A DNA stretch of 64,000 bases from Paulinella micropora (GCA_009731375.1 BJOX01000037.1:248081-312080), one strand, 5' to 3'. Positions 1 to 13,740 are shown, counted from the first letter of the stretch. The notes: generated by a model not told the origin, from the sequence alone. Numbers and translations are program-made.

Positions 1-52
1 GGGGGGGGGGGGGGGGGGGGGGAAGGGAGAGAGAGAGAGAGAGAGAGAGAAG
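1..52. repeat. Poly-G run and (GA)n at the window edge
   Basis: A 22-base G homopolymer is followed by an AAGG step and (GA)n. Poly-G next to gaps recurs at 3513, 38360 and 38408, so this may be the edge of a contig rather than biology. Confidence 0.8.
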
Positions 53-170
53 TAAATGAAAGGCCGAAAAAAGGAAGCATTTGACTGTTTTGTGCCTGTG
101 CTTCAGCTTTGGCACTGGAGCGCGCTGGGAAGGAAACTTCAAAGACGCCTCCGTACACTCTTTGTCTTCT

Positions 171-171
171 C

Positions 172-228
<57 letters not shown>

Positions 229-504
229 CCTTCCCTCACTCCCTTCCTTCCTTTCTTCCTTCCTCCCTTCCTTCCTCCCTTACTTCCTTCCCTTCCTTCC
301 TTTCCTGTTCAGATGAAGCGTTCGTGTGCGGGTCAAGGCGACATTACCCACACCACCTTCCTTCCTTCCTTCCTTCCCTTCCCGTCCTTCCTTCCCTACC
401 CTTCCTTCCTTTCCTGTTCAGATGAAGCGTTCGTGTGCGGGTCAAGGCGACATCACCCACACCACCTTCCTTCCTTCCCTTCCCTTCCTTCCTTTCCTGT
501 TCAG
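171..504 (+). repeat. Pyrimidine-rich array (CT, CTTC) with two exon-edge echoes
   Basis: A (CT)n run at about 177-224 is followed by TTCC/CTTC-rich DNA. Twice, at 313-356 and 422-466, a pyrimidine tract ending in CAG leads into a copy of the first ~44 bases of the exon at 505. Both copies then fall back into CTTC repeat without a donor. The tract resembles an intron 3' end whose polypyrimidine stretch and exon start were duplicated together. Confidence 0.7.
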
Positions 505-572
505 ATGAAGCGTTCGTGTGCGGGTCAAGGCGACATCACCAACACCACCGTCTGGACAATGGAGTACAAACG
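505..572 (+). CDS. Internal or first exon of an unidentified gene (left end)
   Basis: The exon follows a long pyrimidine tract ending TGTTCAG and ends at AAACG before the donor gtccga. It begins with ATG and reads 22 full codons (MKRSCAGQGDITNTTVWTME, then YK) plus two bases, so it ends in phase 2. The exon at 3310 starts with the single base needed to complete the codon, and the join stays open. Partial copies of its 5' half lie upstream and of its 3' half downstream, which marks it as the complete master copy. I do not recognise the family. It could be non-coding repeat, and transcript data would decide. Confidence 0.42.
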
Positions 573-615
573 GTCCGACTGACTTGCTTACCTTACTTTT
601 TTACTTACTTAGTTG

Positions 616-655
<40 letters not shown>

Positions 656-656
656 A

Positions 657-688
<32 letters not shown>

Positions 689-776
689 GACATCACCAAC
701 ACCACCGTCTGGACAACGGAGTACAAACAGTCCGACTGACTTGCTTACCTTACTTACTAACTTACTTACTTACTTG

Positions 777-814
<38 letters not shown>

Positions 815-869
815 CACTTACTTACTCCGTCTGGACAGCTGAGTATGAACGGTCCACTGACTTGCTTAC

Positions 870-945
<76 letters not shown>

Positions 946-997
946 CCGACATCATTAACACCACCGTCTGGACAGCGGAATACAAACGGTCCGACTG

Positions 998-1029
<32 letters not shown>

Positions 1030-1034
1030 GCTTG

Positions 1035-1082
<48 letters not shown>

Positions 1083-1177
1083 GTTACTTACTTACTTACA
1101 CCGTCTGGACAGCTGAGTATGAACGGTCCACTGACTTGCTTACCTTACTTACTTACTTACTTACTTACATACATACA

Positions 1178-1222
<45 letters not shown>

Positions 1223-1284
1223 CCGACATCATCAACACCGCCGTCTGGACAGCGGAATACAAACGGTCCGACTGACTTGCTTAC

Positions 1285-1318
<34 letters not shown>

Positions 1319-1411
1319 CACTTGCTTACTTACTACTTACTTACTTACTTACAGATTTGTGCGGGTGTTTGCGGAGACTCAAATGGATTACTTACATACT
1401 TGGTTACTTGG

Positions 1412-1444
<33 letters not shown>

Positions 1445-1515
1445 CAATCCCTCTCTCTCTCTCTCTTTCTCCCTCCCTTCTCCTCTCTGTCTCTCTCTCT
1501 GTCTCTCTCTCTTTT

Positions 1516-1593
<78 letters not shown>

Positions 1594-1934
1594 TTGCTTA
1601 CTTACAGATTTTTGCGTAAGTAAAGTAATCCATTTGAGTTTCCGCAAACGCCCGCAAAAATCTGTAAGTAAGTAAGTAGTAAGTAAGTAAGTAATCCATT
1701 TGAGTTTCGCAAACGCCCGCAAAAATCTGTAAGTAAGTGAGTAAGTAAGTAAGGAAGGGAGGAAGTAAGTAAGTAAGGAAGTAAGTAAATAAGTAAGTAA
1801 ATAAGTAATCCATTTGAGTTTCCGCAAACGCCCGAAAAAAATCTGAAAGTAAGTAAGTAAGTAAGTAACTAAGTAAGTAAGTAAGTAAGTGAGTAAGTAA
1901 GTAATCCATTTGAGTCTCCGCAAACGCCTTACTA

Positions 1935-1977
<43 letters not shown>

Positions 1978-2019
1978 TATTTTTGCCGGCGTTTGCGGAA
2001 ACTCAAATGTATTACTTAG

Positions 2020-2057
<38 letters not shown>

Positions 2058-2093
2058 TCAGATTTTTTCGGGCGTTTGCGGAACTCAAATGGA

Positions 2094-2139
<46 letters not shown>

Positions 2140-2340
2140 CCTTACTTCCTTCCTTACTTCCTTACTTACTCACTTACTTACAGATTTTTGCGGGCGTTTG
2201 CGAACACTCAAATAAATTACATACTTGCTTACTACTTACTTACTTACTTATTTGCTCACTTACTTGCTTGCTTACTTACTTACTTACTTACTTACAGATT
2301 TTTGCGGGCGTTTGCGGAGATTCAAATGGATCTTGCATAC

Positions 2341-2400
<60 letters not shown>

Positions 2401-2442
2401 TTTTTGCGGGCGTTTGCGGAAACTCAAATGGATCTTGCTTAC

Positions 2443-2492
<50 letters not shown>

Positions 2493-2551
2493 ACTTACTT
2501 ACTCAACTTATTTTTGCGGCGTTTGCGGAGACTCAAATGGATCTTGCTTAC

Positions 2552-2607
<56 letters not shown>

Positions 2608-2649
2608 TTTTTGCGGGCGTTTGCGGAAACTCAAATGGATCTTGCTTAC

Positions 2650-2699
<50 letters not shown>

Positions 2700-2758
2700 A
2701 CTTACTTACTCAACTTATTTTTGCGGCGTTTGCGGAGACTCAAATGGATCTTGCTTAC

Positions 2759-2814
<56 letters not shown>

Positions 2815-2856
2815 TTTTTGCGGGCGTTTGCGGAAACTCAAATGGATCTTGCTTAC

Positions 2857-2898
<42 letters not shown>

Positions 2899-2947
2899 CA
2901 ACTTATTTTTGCGGGCGTTTGCGGAGACTCAAATGGATCTTGCTCAC

Positions 2948-2987
<40 letters not shown>

Positions 2988-3028
2988 TTTTTGCGGCGTT
3001 TGCGGAGACTCAAATGGATCTTGCTTAC

Positions 3029-3064
<36 letters not shown>

Positions 3065-3110
3065 TTTTTGCGGGCGTTTGCGGAGACTCAAATGGATCTT
3101 GCTTACTTAC

Positions 3111-3142
<32 letters not shown>

Positions 3143-3258
3143 TTTATTTTTGCGGGCGTTTGCGGAGAATCAAAAGGATCTTGCTTACTTTACTTACTTA
3201 CTTACTTACTTACTTTTTTTAGCGGGCGTTTGCGGAGACTCAAATGGATATTGCTTAC

Positions 3259-3308
<50 letters not shown>

Positions 3309-3309
3309 G
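573..3309 (+). repeat. TTAC tetranucleotide satellite with embedded exon-edge units (intron)
   Basis: (TTAC)n fills about 593-3306. In 593-1270 it is broken by five copies of the 3' end of the 505-572 exon with its donor region (about 688, 828, 948, 1099 and 1226). From 1353 to 3250 it is broken by about 15 direct copies, and at 1625-1928 by four inverted copies, of a ~35-base unit (core TTTTTGCGGGCGTTTGCGGA) matching the start of the 3310 exon. A (CT)n block lies at 1446-1590. Long open frames across this stretch come from tetranucleotide periodicity and are not genes. Confidence 0.8.
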
Positions 3310-3367
3310 GTTTTTGCGGGCGTTTGCGGAGACTCAAATGCATGCGTATGAGTCTGGTTCATCGGCG
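3310..3367 (+). CDS. Exon of the left-end gene, complete copy of the satellite unit
   Basis: The exon follows ttacttacag and ends at TCGGCG before a good donor, gtatgt. It contributes one base to finish the codon from 572, then 19 codons (FLRAFAETQMHAYESGSSA), ending in phase 0. The first ~35 bases equal the unit repeated about 19 times in the preceding intron, but only here does the reading continue into unique sequence with a donor. No further exon could be placed because (GT)n/(GA)n and a gap follow. Confidence 0.42.
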
Positions 3368-3385
3368 GTATGTATCTTGTGTGCA

Positions 3386-3420
<35 letters not shown>

Positions 3421-3422
3421 GG

Positions 3423-3482
<60 letters not shown>

Positions 3483-3541
3483 GTGTGTGTGTGTGTGTGT
3501 GANNNNNNNNNNGGGGGGGGGGGGGGGGGGGGGGGGGGGGG
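3386..3541. repeat. (GT)n / (GA)n arrays, gap and poly-G
   Basis: Alternating (GT)n and (GA)n blocks lead to a 10-base gap at 3503-3512 and then a poly-G run to about 3541. Nothing coding is visible. Confidence 0.9.
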
Positions 3542-3636
3542 CGCGAATGGAGGCAGGGAGGAGCAAAAGAGAAAAAGAAAGAAAAATGAATAAGATTTTC
3601 TTTTTTCATACGTACATGTAGGGCACCTCAGGTTGT

Positions 3637-3645
3637 ATGTGTATG

Positions 3646-3692
<47 letters not shown>

Positions 3693-3792
3693 GTGAATGT
3701 ATATGTATATGTATATGTAGGGCTGGTTCTTTTGGAACTTCAAAACTGAAGGAGCACCTCAGGTATGTATGTATATGTATATGCATGTGTAC

Positions 3793-3851
<59 letters not shown>

Positions 3852-3975
3852 CATGAACATGTATATGTACATGTATATGTACATGTATATGTACATGTAC
3901 ATGTATATGTATATGTATATGTACATGTATATGTATATGTATATGTACATGTACATGTATATGTATATGTATATC

Positions 3976-4032
<57 letters not shown>

Positions 4033-4143
4033 GTGTATGTGGATGTGTATGCGTATGTGTATGTGTATGCGTATGTGTATGTGTATGCGTACGTGTATGT
4101 GTATGTGTATGTGTATGTGTATGTGTGTATGTGTATGTGTATG

Positions 4144-4188
<45 letters not shown>

Positions 4189-4189
4189 G

Positions 4190-4224
<35 letters not shown>

Positions 4225-4225
4225 G

Positions 4226-4308
<83 letters not shown>

Positions 4309-4373
4309 TTATGTATATGTATATGTGTATGTATATGTATATGTGTATGTATATGTATATGTATATGTTTATG

Positions 4374-4448
<75 letters not shown>

Positions 4449-4465
4449 GTATGTGTATATGTATG

Positions 4466-4504
<39 letters not shown>

Positions 4505-4553
4505 GTATGTATATGTATATGTATATGTATGTATATGTATATGTGTAAGTGTA

Positions 4554-4596
<43 letters not shown>

Positions 4597-4898
4597 GTAT
4601 ATGTATATGTATGTGTACATGTACATGTACATGTATATGTATATGTATATGTATATGTGTAAGTGTAAGTGTATGTGTATGTGTATGTGCATGTGTATGT
4701 GTATGTGTAAGTGTAAGCGTAAGCGTAAGCGTATGCACATGCACATGCACATGCACATGTACATGCACATGTACATGCACATGTACATGTACTACATGTA
4801 CATGTACTACATGTACATGTACTACATGTGCATGTACTAGTACATGTACATGTACATGTACATGTACATGTACATGTACATGTATATATACATTTATT

Positions 4899-4948
<50 letters not shown>

Positions 4949-4983
4949 ATGTCTGTCTTATTTTTCTGTAGACGGGTAGGTGG

Positions 4984-4985
<2 letters not shown>
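3637..4985. repeat. ATGTAT hexanucleotide array with GT- and AC-rich variants
   Basis: (TATATG)n with variants (ATGTGT, ATGTAC, GTAAGC) runs to about 4880, then (AT)n and (GT)n to 4948. Its frames give [12 protein letters not shown] and HIHIHI peptides and are not genes. A single-copy GCACCTCAGG motif occurs at about 3622 and 3752, before each of the first two blocks. Confidence 0.9.
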
Positions 4986-5049
<64 letters not shown>

Positions 5050-5114
5050 TTGGTATAACTACACATAAAGACAGACACATAATCCAGAGTCTCTGCTTTG
5101 TCTGTCTATACCAA

Positions 5115-5159
<45 letters not shown>

Positions 5160-5160
5160 A
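4986..5160. repeat. GATA/CTAT inverted repeat (long hairpin)
   Basis: (GATA)n at 4986-5050 ends in TTGGTATA. After a loop of about 55 bases the reverse complement, TATACCAA followed by (CTAT)n, runs from 5107 to 5160. The match continues outside the microsatellite into unique sequence, so this is a true inverted duplication. Confidence 0.8.
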
Positions 5161-5189
5161 CTACTACTACCGTGTCGTAGTAGTAGTGA

Positions 5190-5224
<35 letters not shown>

Positions 5225-5249
5225 ATAATAATAGTAGTAGTAGTAGTGA

Positions 5250-5290
<41 letters not shown>

Positions 5291-5297
5291 CTAGTAC

Positions 5298-5381
<84 letters not shown>

Positions 5382-5409
5382 TAGCATAGTGGTGGTGGTA
5401 GTAGTTGTG

Positions 5410-5451
<42 letters not shown>

Positions 5452-5575
5452 GTAGTAGTAGTAGTAGTAGTTGTGATAGTAGTAGTGAAAGTAGTAGCAA
5501 TAGTGGTAGTAGTGGTAGCAGTAGTGGTGGTAGTAGCAGTAGTAGTGGTGGTAGTAGCAGTAGTAGTAGTAGTAA

Positions 5576-5648
<73 letters not shown>

Positions 5649-5664
5649 GGCGGTGATGGTGATG

Positions 5665-5719
<55 letters not shown>

Positions 5720-5890
5720 GAGTAGTAGTAGTAGTAGTAGTAGAAGTGGTCGTTGTTGTTGTTGCTACTGCTGCTGCTGCCGCTGTTGTTGTTGTTGTTG
5801 TTGCTGCTGCTGCTGCTGCTGCTGATTGTTGTTGTTGTTATTGTTATTGTTATTGTTGTCGTCGTGATCGTCGTCGTCGTTGCTGTTTTT
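5161..5890. repeat. TAG/GTT/GCT trinucleotide array
   Basis: (TAG)n with TGG and TAA variants runs to about 5745, then GTT, GCT and GTC repeats to about 5884. All frames are single-residue runs (S, V, L, C or Y). Confidence 0.9.
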
Positions 5891-5960
5891 GATAACAGAT
5901 CCACCACACTTCACGGCCAGACAGACACAGAGACCAACACTCACCACGTCGGTTAAACAT

Positions 5961-6176
5961 GAGAAGTTCGTTGTACTTGACCGCAATTCAGCAATTACCT
6001 CAACCGTTTCGTTCTCAGCCGGTTCTGATCTTCGCGGCTTGTGTAGTGCCTCATTTGAAAGCTCTCTTCACGAGCTTCTAATGAGCCATAAAACAGGATG
6101 TAGATGCAAATATTGACTGAGATCAAAGCGCTTGAAGTTAGTGTTAATTGCATTTAAGACTTAGGAACATCTCATC
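5961..6176. mobile_element. Foldback element FB1, copy 1
   Basis: The arms are near reverse complements. The left starts GAGAAGTTCGTTGTACTTGA and contains GTTCTCAGCCGGTTCTGA. The right contains AAAGCGCTTGAAGT and ends near TTAAGACTTAGGAACATCTC. The centre holds CATTTGAAAGCTC. About ten related copies lie at 45666-61290. No transposase is visible, so this looks like a non-autonomous foldback or MITE-type element. Confidence 0.65.
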
Positions 6177-6295
6177 TCTCGGTATGTAGTGGGATTACCT
6201 ACTGGGCCTCAAAGAGGGGTGGATTCCTTCGGCCCTGGGAAGTGGCAAACGAGTCTATGACTGCGAAAACCCTATTCCCGGCGATGTGGTATGTA

Positions 6296-7494
<1,199 letters not shown>

Positions 7495-7624
7495 GTTCCC
7501 ACGTCTTGGTCGGGTCGGCCCGTAGCTCCTCGCGACACACGCGCGCGAAGCTGGCCGGAATCTCCGAGCCAGGCGCGCTGACGGACATACATAACCGTTA
7601 CATACCGTTACATAACGTTACATA

Positions 7625-7754
7625 CGTTACATACATGCATACATACATACATACATACATACATACATACATACATACACGCATGCATGCGTGCATACAT
7701 ACATACATACATACATACATACATACATACATAATGCGCGCGAAGCCACCAGGA

Positions 7755-7788
<34 letters not shown>

Positions 7789-7800
7789 GTATCTATCTCC
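7625..7800. repeat. (CATA)n then (CTAT)n
   Basis: (CATA)n with CATG steps runs at 7625-7735. A short unique piece, GCGCGCGAAGC, also appears near 7540 before the array. (CTAT)n follows at 7757-7797. Confidence 0.9.
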
Positions 7801-7820
7801 GTCTGTCGACAGACAGAGAA

Positions 7821-8310
7821 TTAGGGATGGTGTGGGTGTGCTGGGCCCGTGGTGGGGTGCCTTATGTGTGCCTAGTCATACGCCTATAAGTCACATGCCG
7901 AAATAGCGACGGGAAGCACAATCCTGTTCCCTCAGGGTGCCCTTTCTCGCTTGTTGAGCCCGGAATAAAACCCACAGTGCTCTGTCGGTTTATACTAGAC
8001 TGTCGAACAGTCTCGAAACTCCATCTGCTTACTGGGCCCTCTGTAATGGAGGTGGGAGCTCGNNNNNNNNNNGCATCTGCTTACTGGGCCCTCAGTAATG
8101 GAGGTGGGAGCTCGTTCTGCAAGGGGCGCTTATGGAACGAGCCCTGGCCCCGCCTGGTACTAGGGAGCTTTGGTATCGCCTGTATCAGTCCCTTTCGTGC
8201 AAACATCACGGCTTAGCTGGGCATCGGGTTAATACTTTACCCACAGACTTCCTTGGTTGACGAAATCAGAAGCTCCTTTTTTCTGACATTAGTCGATATC
8301 TCATCTATCT
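7821..8310 (+). mobile_element. Dispersed repeat R1, copy 1 (contains a gap)
   Basis: This ~435-bp unit also occurs at 8562-9442 (plus strand) and at 39478-39883 and 40882-41316 (minus strand). It runs from GTGCTGGGCCCGTGGTGG through CTCAGGGTGCCCTTTCTCGC to TTAGTCGATATCTCATC, where a (TCTA)n tail begins. No coding frame is conserved. The (TCTA)n tail recalls the 3' end of a non-LTR retrotransposon or SINE. The gap at 8063-8072 is flanked by a repeated stretch, so the copy is misassembled there. Confidence 0.65.
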
Positions 8311-8470
8311 ATCTATTTATCTATCTATCTATCTACCTACCTACCTACCTACCTACCTACCTATCTACCTACCTATCTATCTATCTATCTATCTATCTAT
8401 CTGTCTATCTATCTATCTATCTATATCTATCTATCTATCTATCTATCTACCTACCTACCTACCTACCTAC

Positions 8471-8501
<31 letters not shown>

Positions 8502-8562
8502 CCTATCTATCTATCTATCTATCTATCTATTTTTCTATTTATCTATCTATCTATCTATCTGA
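8299..8562. repeat. (CTAT)n/(CCTA)n tail of R1 copy 1
   Basis: The tetranucleotide array starts exactly at the 3' end of R1 and is followed directly by the next R1 copy. Confidence 0.9.
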
Positions 8563-9442
8563 AATAGCGACGGGAAGCACAATGCTGTTCCCTCAGGGTG
8601 CCCTTTCTCGCTTGTTGAGCCCGGAATAAAACCCACAGTGCTCTGTCGGTTTATACTAGACTGTCGAACAGTCTCGAAACTCCATCTGCTTACTGGGCCC
8701 TCTGTAATGGAGGTGGGAGCTCGTTCTGCAAGGGGCGCTTTATGGAACGAGCCCTGGCCCCGCCTGGTACNNNNNNNNNNNNNNNNNNNNNNNNNNNNNN
8801 NNNNNNNNNNNNNNNNNNNNNNNNNNNNNNNNNNNNNNNNNNNNNNNNNNNNNNNNNNNNNNNNNNNNNNNNNNNNNNNNNNNNNNNNNNNNNNNNNNNN
8901 NNNNNNNNNNNNNNNNNNNNNNNNNNNNNNNNNNNNNNNNNNNNNNNNNNNNNNNNNNNNNNNNNNNNNNNNNNNNNNNNNNNNNNNNNNNNNNNNNNNN
9001 NNNNNNNNNNNNNNNNNNNNNNNNNNNNNNNNNNNNNNNNNNNNNNNNNNNNNNNNNNNNNNNNNNNNNNNNNNNNNNNNNNNNNNNNNNNNNNNNNNNN
9101 NNNNNNNNNNNNNNNNNNNNNNNNNNNNNNNNNNNNNNNNNNNNNNNNNNNNNNNNNNNNNNCCCACAGTGCTCTGTCGGTTTATACTAGACTGTCGAAC
9201 AGTCTCGAAACTCCATCTGCTTACTGGGCCCTCTGTAATGGAGGTGGGAGCTCGTTCTGCAAGGGGCGCTTATGGAACGAGCCCTGGCCCCGCCTGGTAC
9301 TAGGGAGCTTTGGTATCGCCTGTATCAGTCCCTTCCGTGCAAACATCACGGCTTAGCTGGGCACCGGGTTAATACTTTACCCACAGACTTCCTTGATTGA
9401 CGAAATCAGAAGCTCCTTTTTTCTGGCATTAGTCGATATCTC
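8562..9442 (+). mobile_element. Dispersed repeat R1, copy 2, interrupted by a gap
   Basis: R1 sequence runs to 8770, then 392 Ns (8771-9162), then R1 resumes and ends at 9442 with a (CTAT)n tail. The CCCACAGTGCTCTGTCGG segment is present on both sides of the gap, so two copies, or one copy duplicated by assembly, are hidden here. Confidence 0.65.
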
Positions 9443-9495
<53 letters not shown>

Positions 9496-9632
9496 CCTAT
9501 CTATCTATCGACACCAAGAGCCTTCGCCGACCTTTGTTTGCAATGTTCACCTGATGTATGTATATGCATACACACACAGGTACAGACACTCATACGTTCA
9601 TACATCAAAAACCAAGTCACCTGCAAAACCTG

Positions 9633-9677
<45 letters not shown>

Positions 9678-9978
9678 TTATCTATTTATCTACCTATCGA
9701 TCTATCTATCTATATACCTGTCTACCTACCTACCTACCTACCTTCCTACCTATCTACCTACCCACCTACCTACCTACCTCGTCCCGGCGACCTGGTCACA
9801 TATATATATCTATCTATCTGTCTATCTATCTATCTATCCATCCATCTATCTACCTATCTATCTATCTATCTATATATCTGTCTACCTACCTACCTTCCTA
9901 CCTTCCTACATACCTACCTACCTATCTATCTATCTCGTCCCCGGCGACCTGGTCACATATCTATCTGTCTATCTGTCC

Positions 9979-10034
<56 letters not shown>

Positions 10035-10105
10035 GTCTGTCTATCTATCTATCTATCCATCTATCTATCTATCTATCTATTTATCTATCTATTTATCTAT
10101 CTATT

Positions 10106-10140
<35 letters not shown>

Positions 10141-10395
10141 CTATCTTTCTATCTATCTATCTATCTATCTATCTATGTATCTATGTATCTATCTATCTAT
10201 CTTCCTATCTATCTATCTGTCCCCGGCGACCTGGTCGCATAACTATGTACACGCATGCATGCATACATTCGTTCATATATTTACTTAAATATATATATGC
10301 ATACACACAAATAGAGACACATACGTTTATCCCATCTATCTATCTATCTATCTGTCTATCTGTCTATCTATCTATCTATCGATCTAGCTATCTAT

Positions 10396-10452
<57 letters not shown>

Positions 10453-10503
10453 AAACGCCAAATCACCTGCGATAACCGGATTCTATCTATATATCCACCT
10501 ATA

Positions 10504-10535
<32 letters not shown>

Positions 10536-10584
10536 CATCCATCCATCCATCCATCTGTCTTTCTATCTATCTATCTATCTATCT

Positions 10585-10629
<45 letters not shown>

Positions 10630-10680
10630 ATATATATATATATACCTATCTATCTATCTATCTATCTACCGCAATCCGGT
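9443..10680. repeat. CTAT/CCTA arrays with recurring CCCGGCGACCTGGT islands
   Basis: Blocks of (CTAT)n and (CCTA)n are separated by short unique islands. Three of them (about 9783, 9941 and 10222) share CCCGGCGACCTGGTC. Related cores occur in the GATA block at about 6277 and 6718. No gene is visible. Confidence 0.9.
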
Positions 10681-10819
10681 AATCGTACTCATGTAGGTTA
10701 ATATGTGTATGCATAGGCACAAATACATACATGCATACATGCATACATTCATACATCATATGCCTTTTTTATGCGAGGACCCTCATAGCCTGTAATATGG
10801 TGTATACATATTCGCATAA

Positions 10820-10917
10820 ATTTGTACGTACATGCATACATACATACATACATACATACATATGCCGGTGAACTGGTATATTCATATTTGTATAAATATG
10901 TACGATTTTGTCATCTA

Positions 10918-10970
<53 letters not shown>

Positions 10971-11100
10971 CTTTTTTTCTCGCATTGATTTCGCGTTCAC
11001 TGTGTTGTTGTTGTTGTTGTTGTTGTAGTTGTTGTTGTTGTGGTTGCTGTCGTTGTTGTTGTTGCTGTTGTTCCTGTTGTCGTCGTCGTTGTTGTCGGTG
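10820..11100. repeat. (CATA)n, (CT)n and (GTT)n tracts
   Basis: Short arrays lie at 10832-10862, 10917-10972 and 11006-11100. The surrounding sequence shows no convincing gene. Confidence 0.85.
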
Positions 11101-12466
11101 CTGCCATTTGCGTTGCCCTCAATTGATTTGGTGCATTGGTGGATCGGCTGAAATATTATTCAGTCCAAAATGCAAGAAACAAGCAAGCAATGGCTGAGCA
11201 AGAAGCGCTGACGTGCATGCCACTCAGCATGAGCAAAAACTCACTCCACTTTTATCTTATGTGTCAGTATTCCAGATATAGCTATATTCTGGGCACACCA
11301 TTTGAATGCCAAGAAATCTATTCCGAGTCATATCCTGCTTCAGAGGACAATGCGATCGAAACAGGTTGATGTTGATGCTGTCAAGTGAAAGCCCGAAGTA
11401 GTAATGCGTGACAGAGCAAAACCAACCAGTGGACCAAGCGGTTTTGTTGGAGGGCTAGGGATGCCCATTTGCAGGGTCGAAGTATTCCTGCGTCTGTGTG
11501 TTTGTGTATGTATGCATGTGTGTATGTATGTATGTATGTATTTATGTATGTATGTATGCATTTGTGCGTATGCATAGGCCCCCTAGCGCGTTTCAACCAA
11601 GGACTTGATTTACTGAGGATTGGCATATCAAATATCAGATGAACATAATACATTCTAGAAATAAGCTGTGTGACTGAGGGGAAAATAAACCAAAAAAAAT
11701 CCGCGGGTAGATAGTGATATGGTTGTCACTTATCTTCTCAGTGTGAATAGTACTAGATTGTATTGTGTCAGAGCTGATATTCAAATGTGGCCAAAAGAGC
11801 CTTACTCCATGCTTTCCTTCTGACCAAAATTTCTCCACCGTCATAGTAATAGATCAAGCCTTACTTATCGGTTGTTTTACCGGGGACTTTCCAGTTGCAG
11901 ACTGATTTTACCCAACTTTGATTATCACAACTTTGATACTCACCGTCAACATCTATCAATGTTTCCAGTGTCAAACTGTCCAACTTTGATACTCACCGTT
12001 CTCCGTCAATCGAAGTGATATGTTCACACTGAAACCATCATTTGAAAGTTCATGACTAGAGCTTTCCAACGGTGTGCTGCTGCATTTTTTGTATGTCAAA
12101 CATTGATAGAGAAAAACTGAATTCAAGGTATATCGTTTTTGCCACTTGAATGAAGCAAGTAATATCAACTTGATACGATAATTCTGATCGCATCGTTTGA
12201 AAGCTCGAGGCTTCTCCTGAGCTTTCAGCTGATGGTTTCAACATTTACGTATTAATATCGCTACGCGTACGGTTGGTAGAAAACGATGGAAGCAAAGTTG
12301 GAAAAAGCTCCCAGACAGCGAATGTCAGCAGTGATATCAATAGAGTTGTGACGAGTCTGTTGTCAAAAACTGCCACCTTGGTGCGAGGTCATAGCAGCCA
12401 TTCCTTGGTATGGATCGAGCACAATACATGTGACTTTGCAATTTCACATTTTTATATCTCTTGATA
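11101..12466. other. Non-coding stretch, nothing recognised
   Basis: No ORF of protein-like composition is visible. A (GTAT)n patch lies at 11510-11560. At 12030-12240, TTTGAAAG and GAGCTTTC motifs recall the centre of FB1, but the match is too weak to call a copy. Confidence 0.5.
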
Positions 12467-12468
12467 TA

Positions 12469-12742
12469 TTGCTGTTGACATTCAAGACAACAAAAAAAAT
12501 TGATTTTTCTGTTTTGGTTGGAATTTCAGTTTTGGTTGGAATTTTGATTTTGGGTGAAAATTTGAATTTTTCAAATTAACTGCTATATTCGTCCGCAAAA
12601 TATCGTAAATTTTCGCGAAATGTTACCGTTAAATTTGAAAATTTGAATTTTTGTCACAAAAATGAAAAACTGTCACAAAAATGAAAATCTGACACAAAAA
12701 TGAAAAACTAATTTTTGTTGTTGTCTTGAATGTCAACAGCAA
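12469..12742 (+). mobile_element. MITE-B, copy 1, with ~25-bp terminal inverted repeats
   Basis: The element begins TTGCTGTTGACATTCAAGAC and ends with its reverse complement, with TA on both sides, as expected for a Tc1/mariner-type TA target. The inside is AT-rich, with repeats of AACTGTCACAAAAATGAAA and TTTTGGTTGGAAT type and no ORF. A near-identical inverted copy lies at 13418-13691. Confidence 0.8.
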
Positions 12743-12749
12743 TATATTG

Positions 12750-13217
12750 AAAAGTTATATTACTAATCATTATTATTATTATATTTATTTTTTGTCCTAG
12801 GCTTTCGATTCAAGTTTCCCAACAAACGATGTGAATTTTTACGTGAACGATTGTAATAAGAACATACTGCAAGTTCACTCGTAGGGGCGACACTGAGTGG
12901 GAAGCGTACCGCAGTATTAATACTGTAACTTCATACTCAGTGCCGAAGTAGTATGAATACTACCGGGATAATAATACTGTATGATGAGGCGCTGGTTTGT
13001 TATTAATAAATCAATTGACAGTACCGGGTGCATGTGACTAGCTATTCTACTTTTTTTTCTCCTCTAAGTCTTGTTGGTTAGTTAGTTTCCTCTCTCTTCT
13101 CATCCTTTTCCCTCTTCACCATACTTATTCGGTTTTTTTTTTTTTTTTTCAATGGGATTTTCCTCTTTCCTCATATTATTTTACTTTAATGGTTTCTTTT
13201 ATCTGTGTTATTATTAC

Positions 13218-13273
<56 letters not shown>

Positions 13274-13319
13274 GACTTTTCCACTGTTATTTTTATCCTT
13301 TCTATTGTTATTATTATAC

Positions 13320-13377
<58 letters not shown>

Positions 13378-13417
13378 TGGTCTTATTTTTGTTATTCAAC
13401 TCTTATTATTATTATTA
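12750..13417. repeat. Unique spacer plus ATT array between two MITE-B copies
   Basis: 12770-13200 is AT-rich unique sequence with no gene. (ATT)n runs at 13205-13270 and 13318-13375. Confidence 0.8.
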
Positions 13418-13691
13418 TTGCTGTTGACATTCAAGACAACAACAAAAATTAGTTTTTCATTTTTGTGTCAGATTTTCATTTTTGTGATAGTTTTTCATTT
13501 TTGTGACAAAAATTCAAATTTTCAAATTTAACGGTAACATTTCGCGAAAATTTACGATATTTTGCGGACGAATATAGCAGTTAATTTGAAAAATTCAAAT
13601 TTTCACCCAAAATCAAAATTCCAACCAAAACTGAAATTCCAACCAAAACAGAAAAATCAATTTTTTTTGTTGTCTTGAATGTCAACAGCAA
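13418..13691 (-). mobile_element. MITE-B, copy 2 (inverted)
   Basis: This is the reverse complement of copy 1 over its whole length with very few differences. It has the same TIRs and TA flanks and sits inside an ATT array. The pair forms a ~275-bp inverted repeat with a ~675-bp spacer. Confidence 0.8.
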
Positions 13692-13740
13692 TATTATTAT
13701 TATTATTATTATTATCATTAGTATTTTTACTATTACCGTC

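Noticed and set aside
593-3404. Very long open frames in all three frames of the TTAC satellite
   Set aside because: A four-base repeat without stop words stays open in every frame. The peptides are LLTYLLTY repeats.
8638-9303. ORFs crossing the 392-base gap
   Set aside because: They consist mostly of unknown bases and R1 repeat; no conserved frame among R1 copies.
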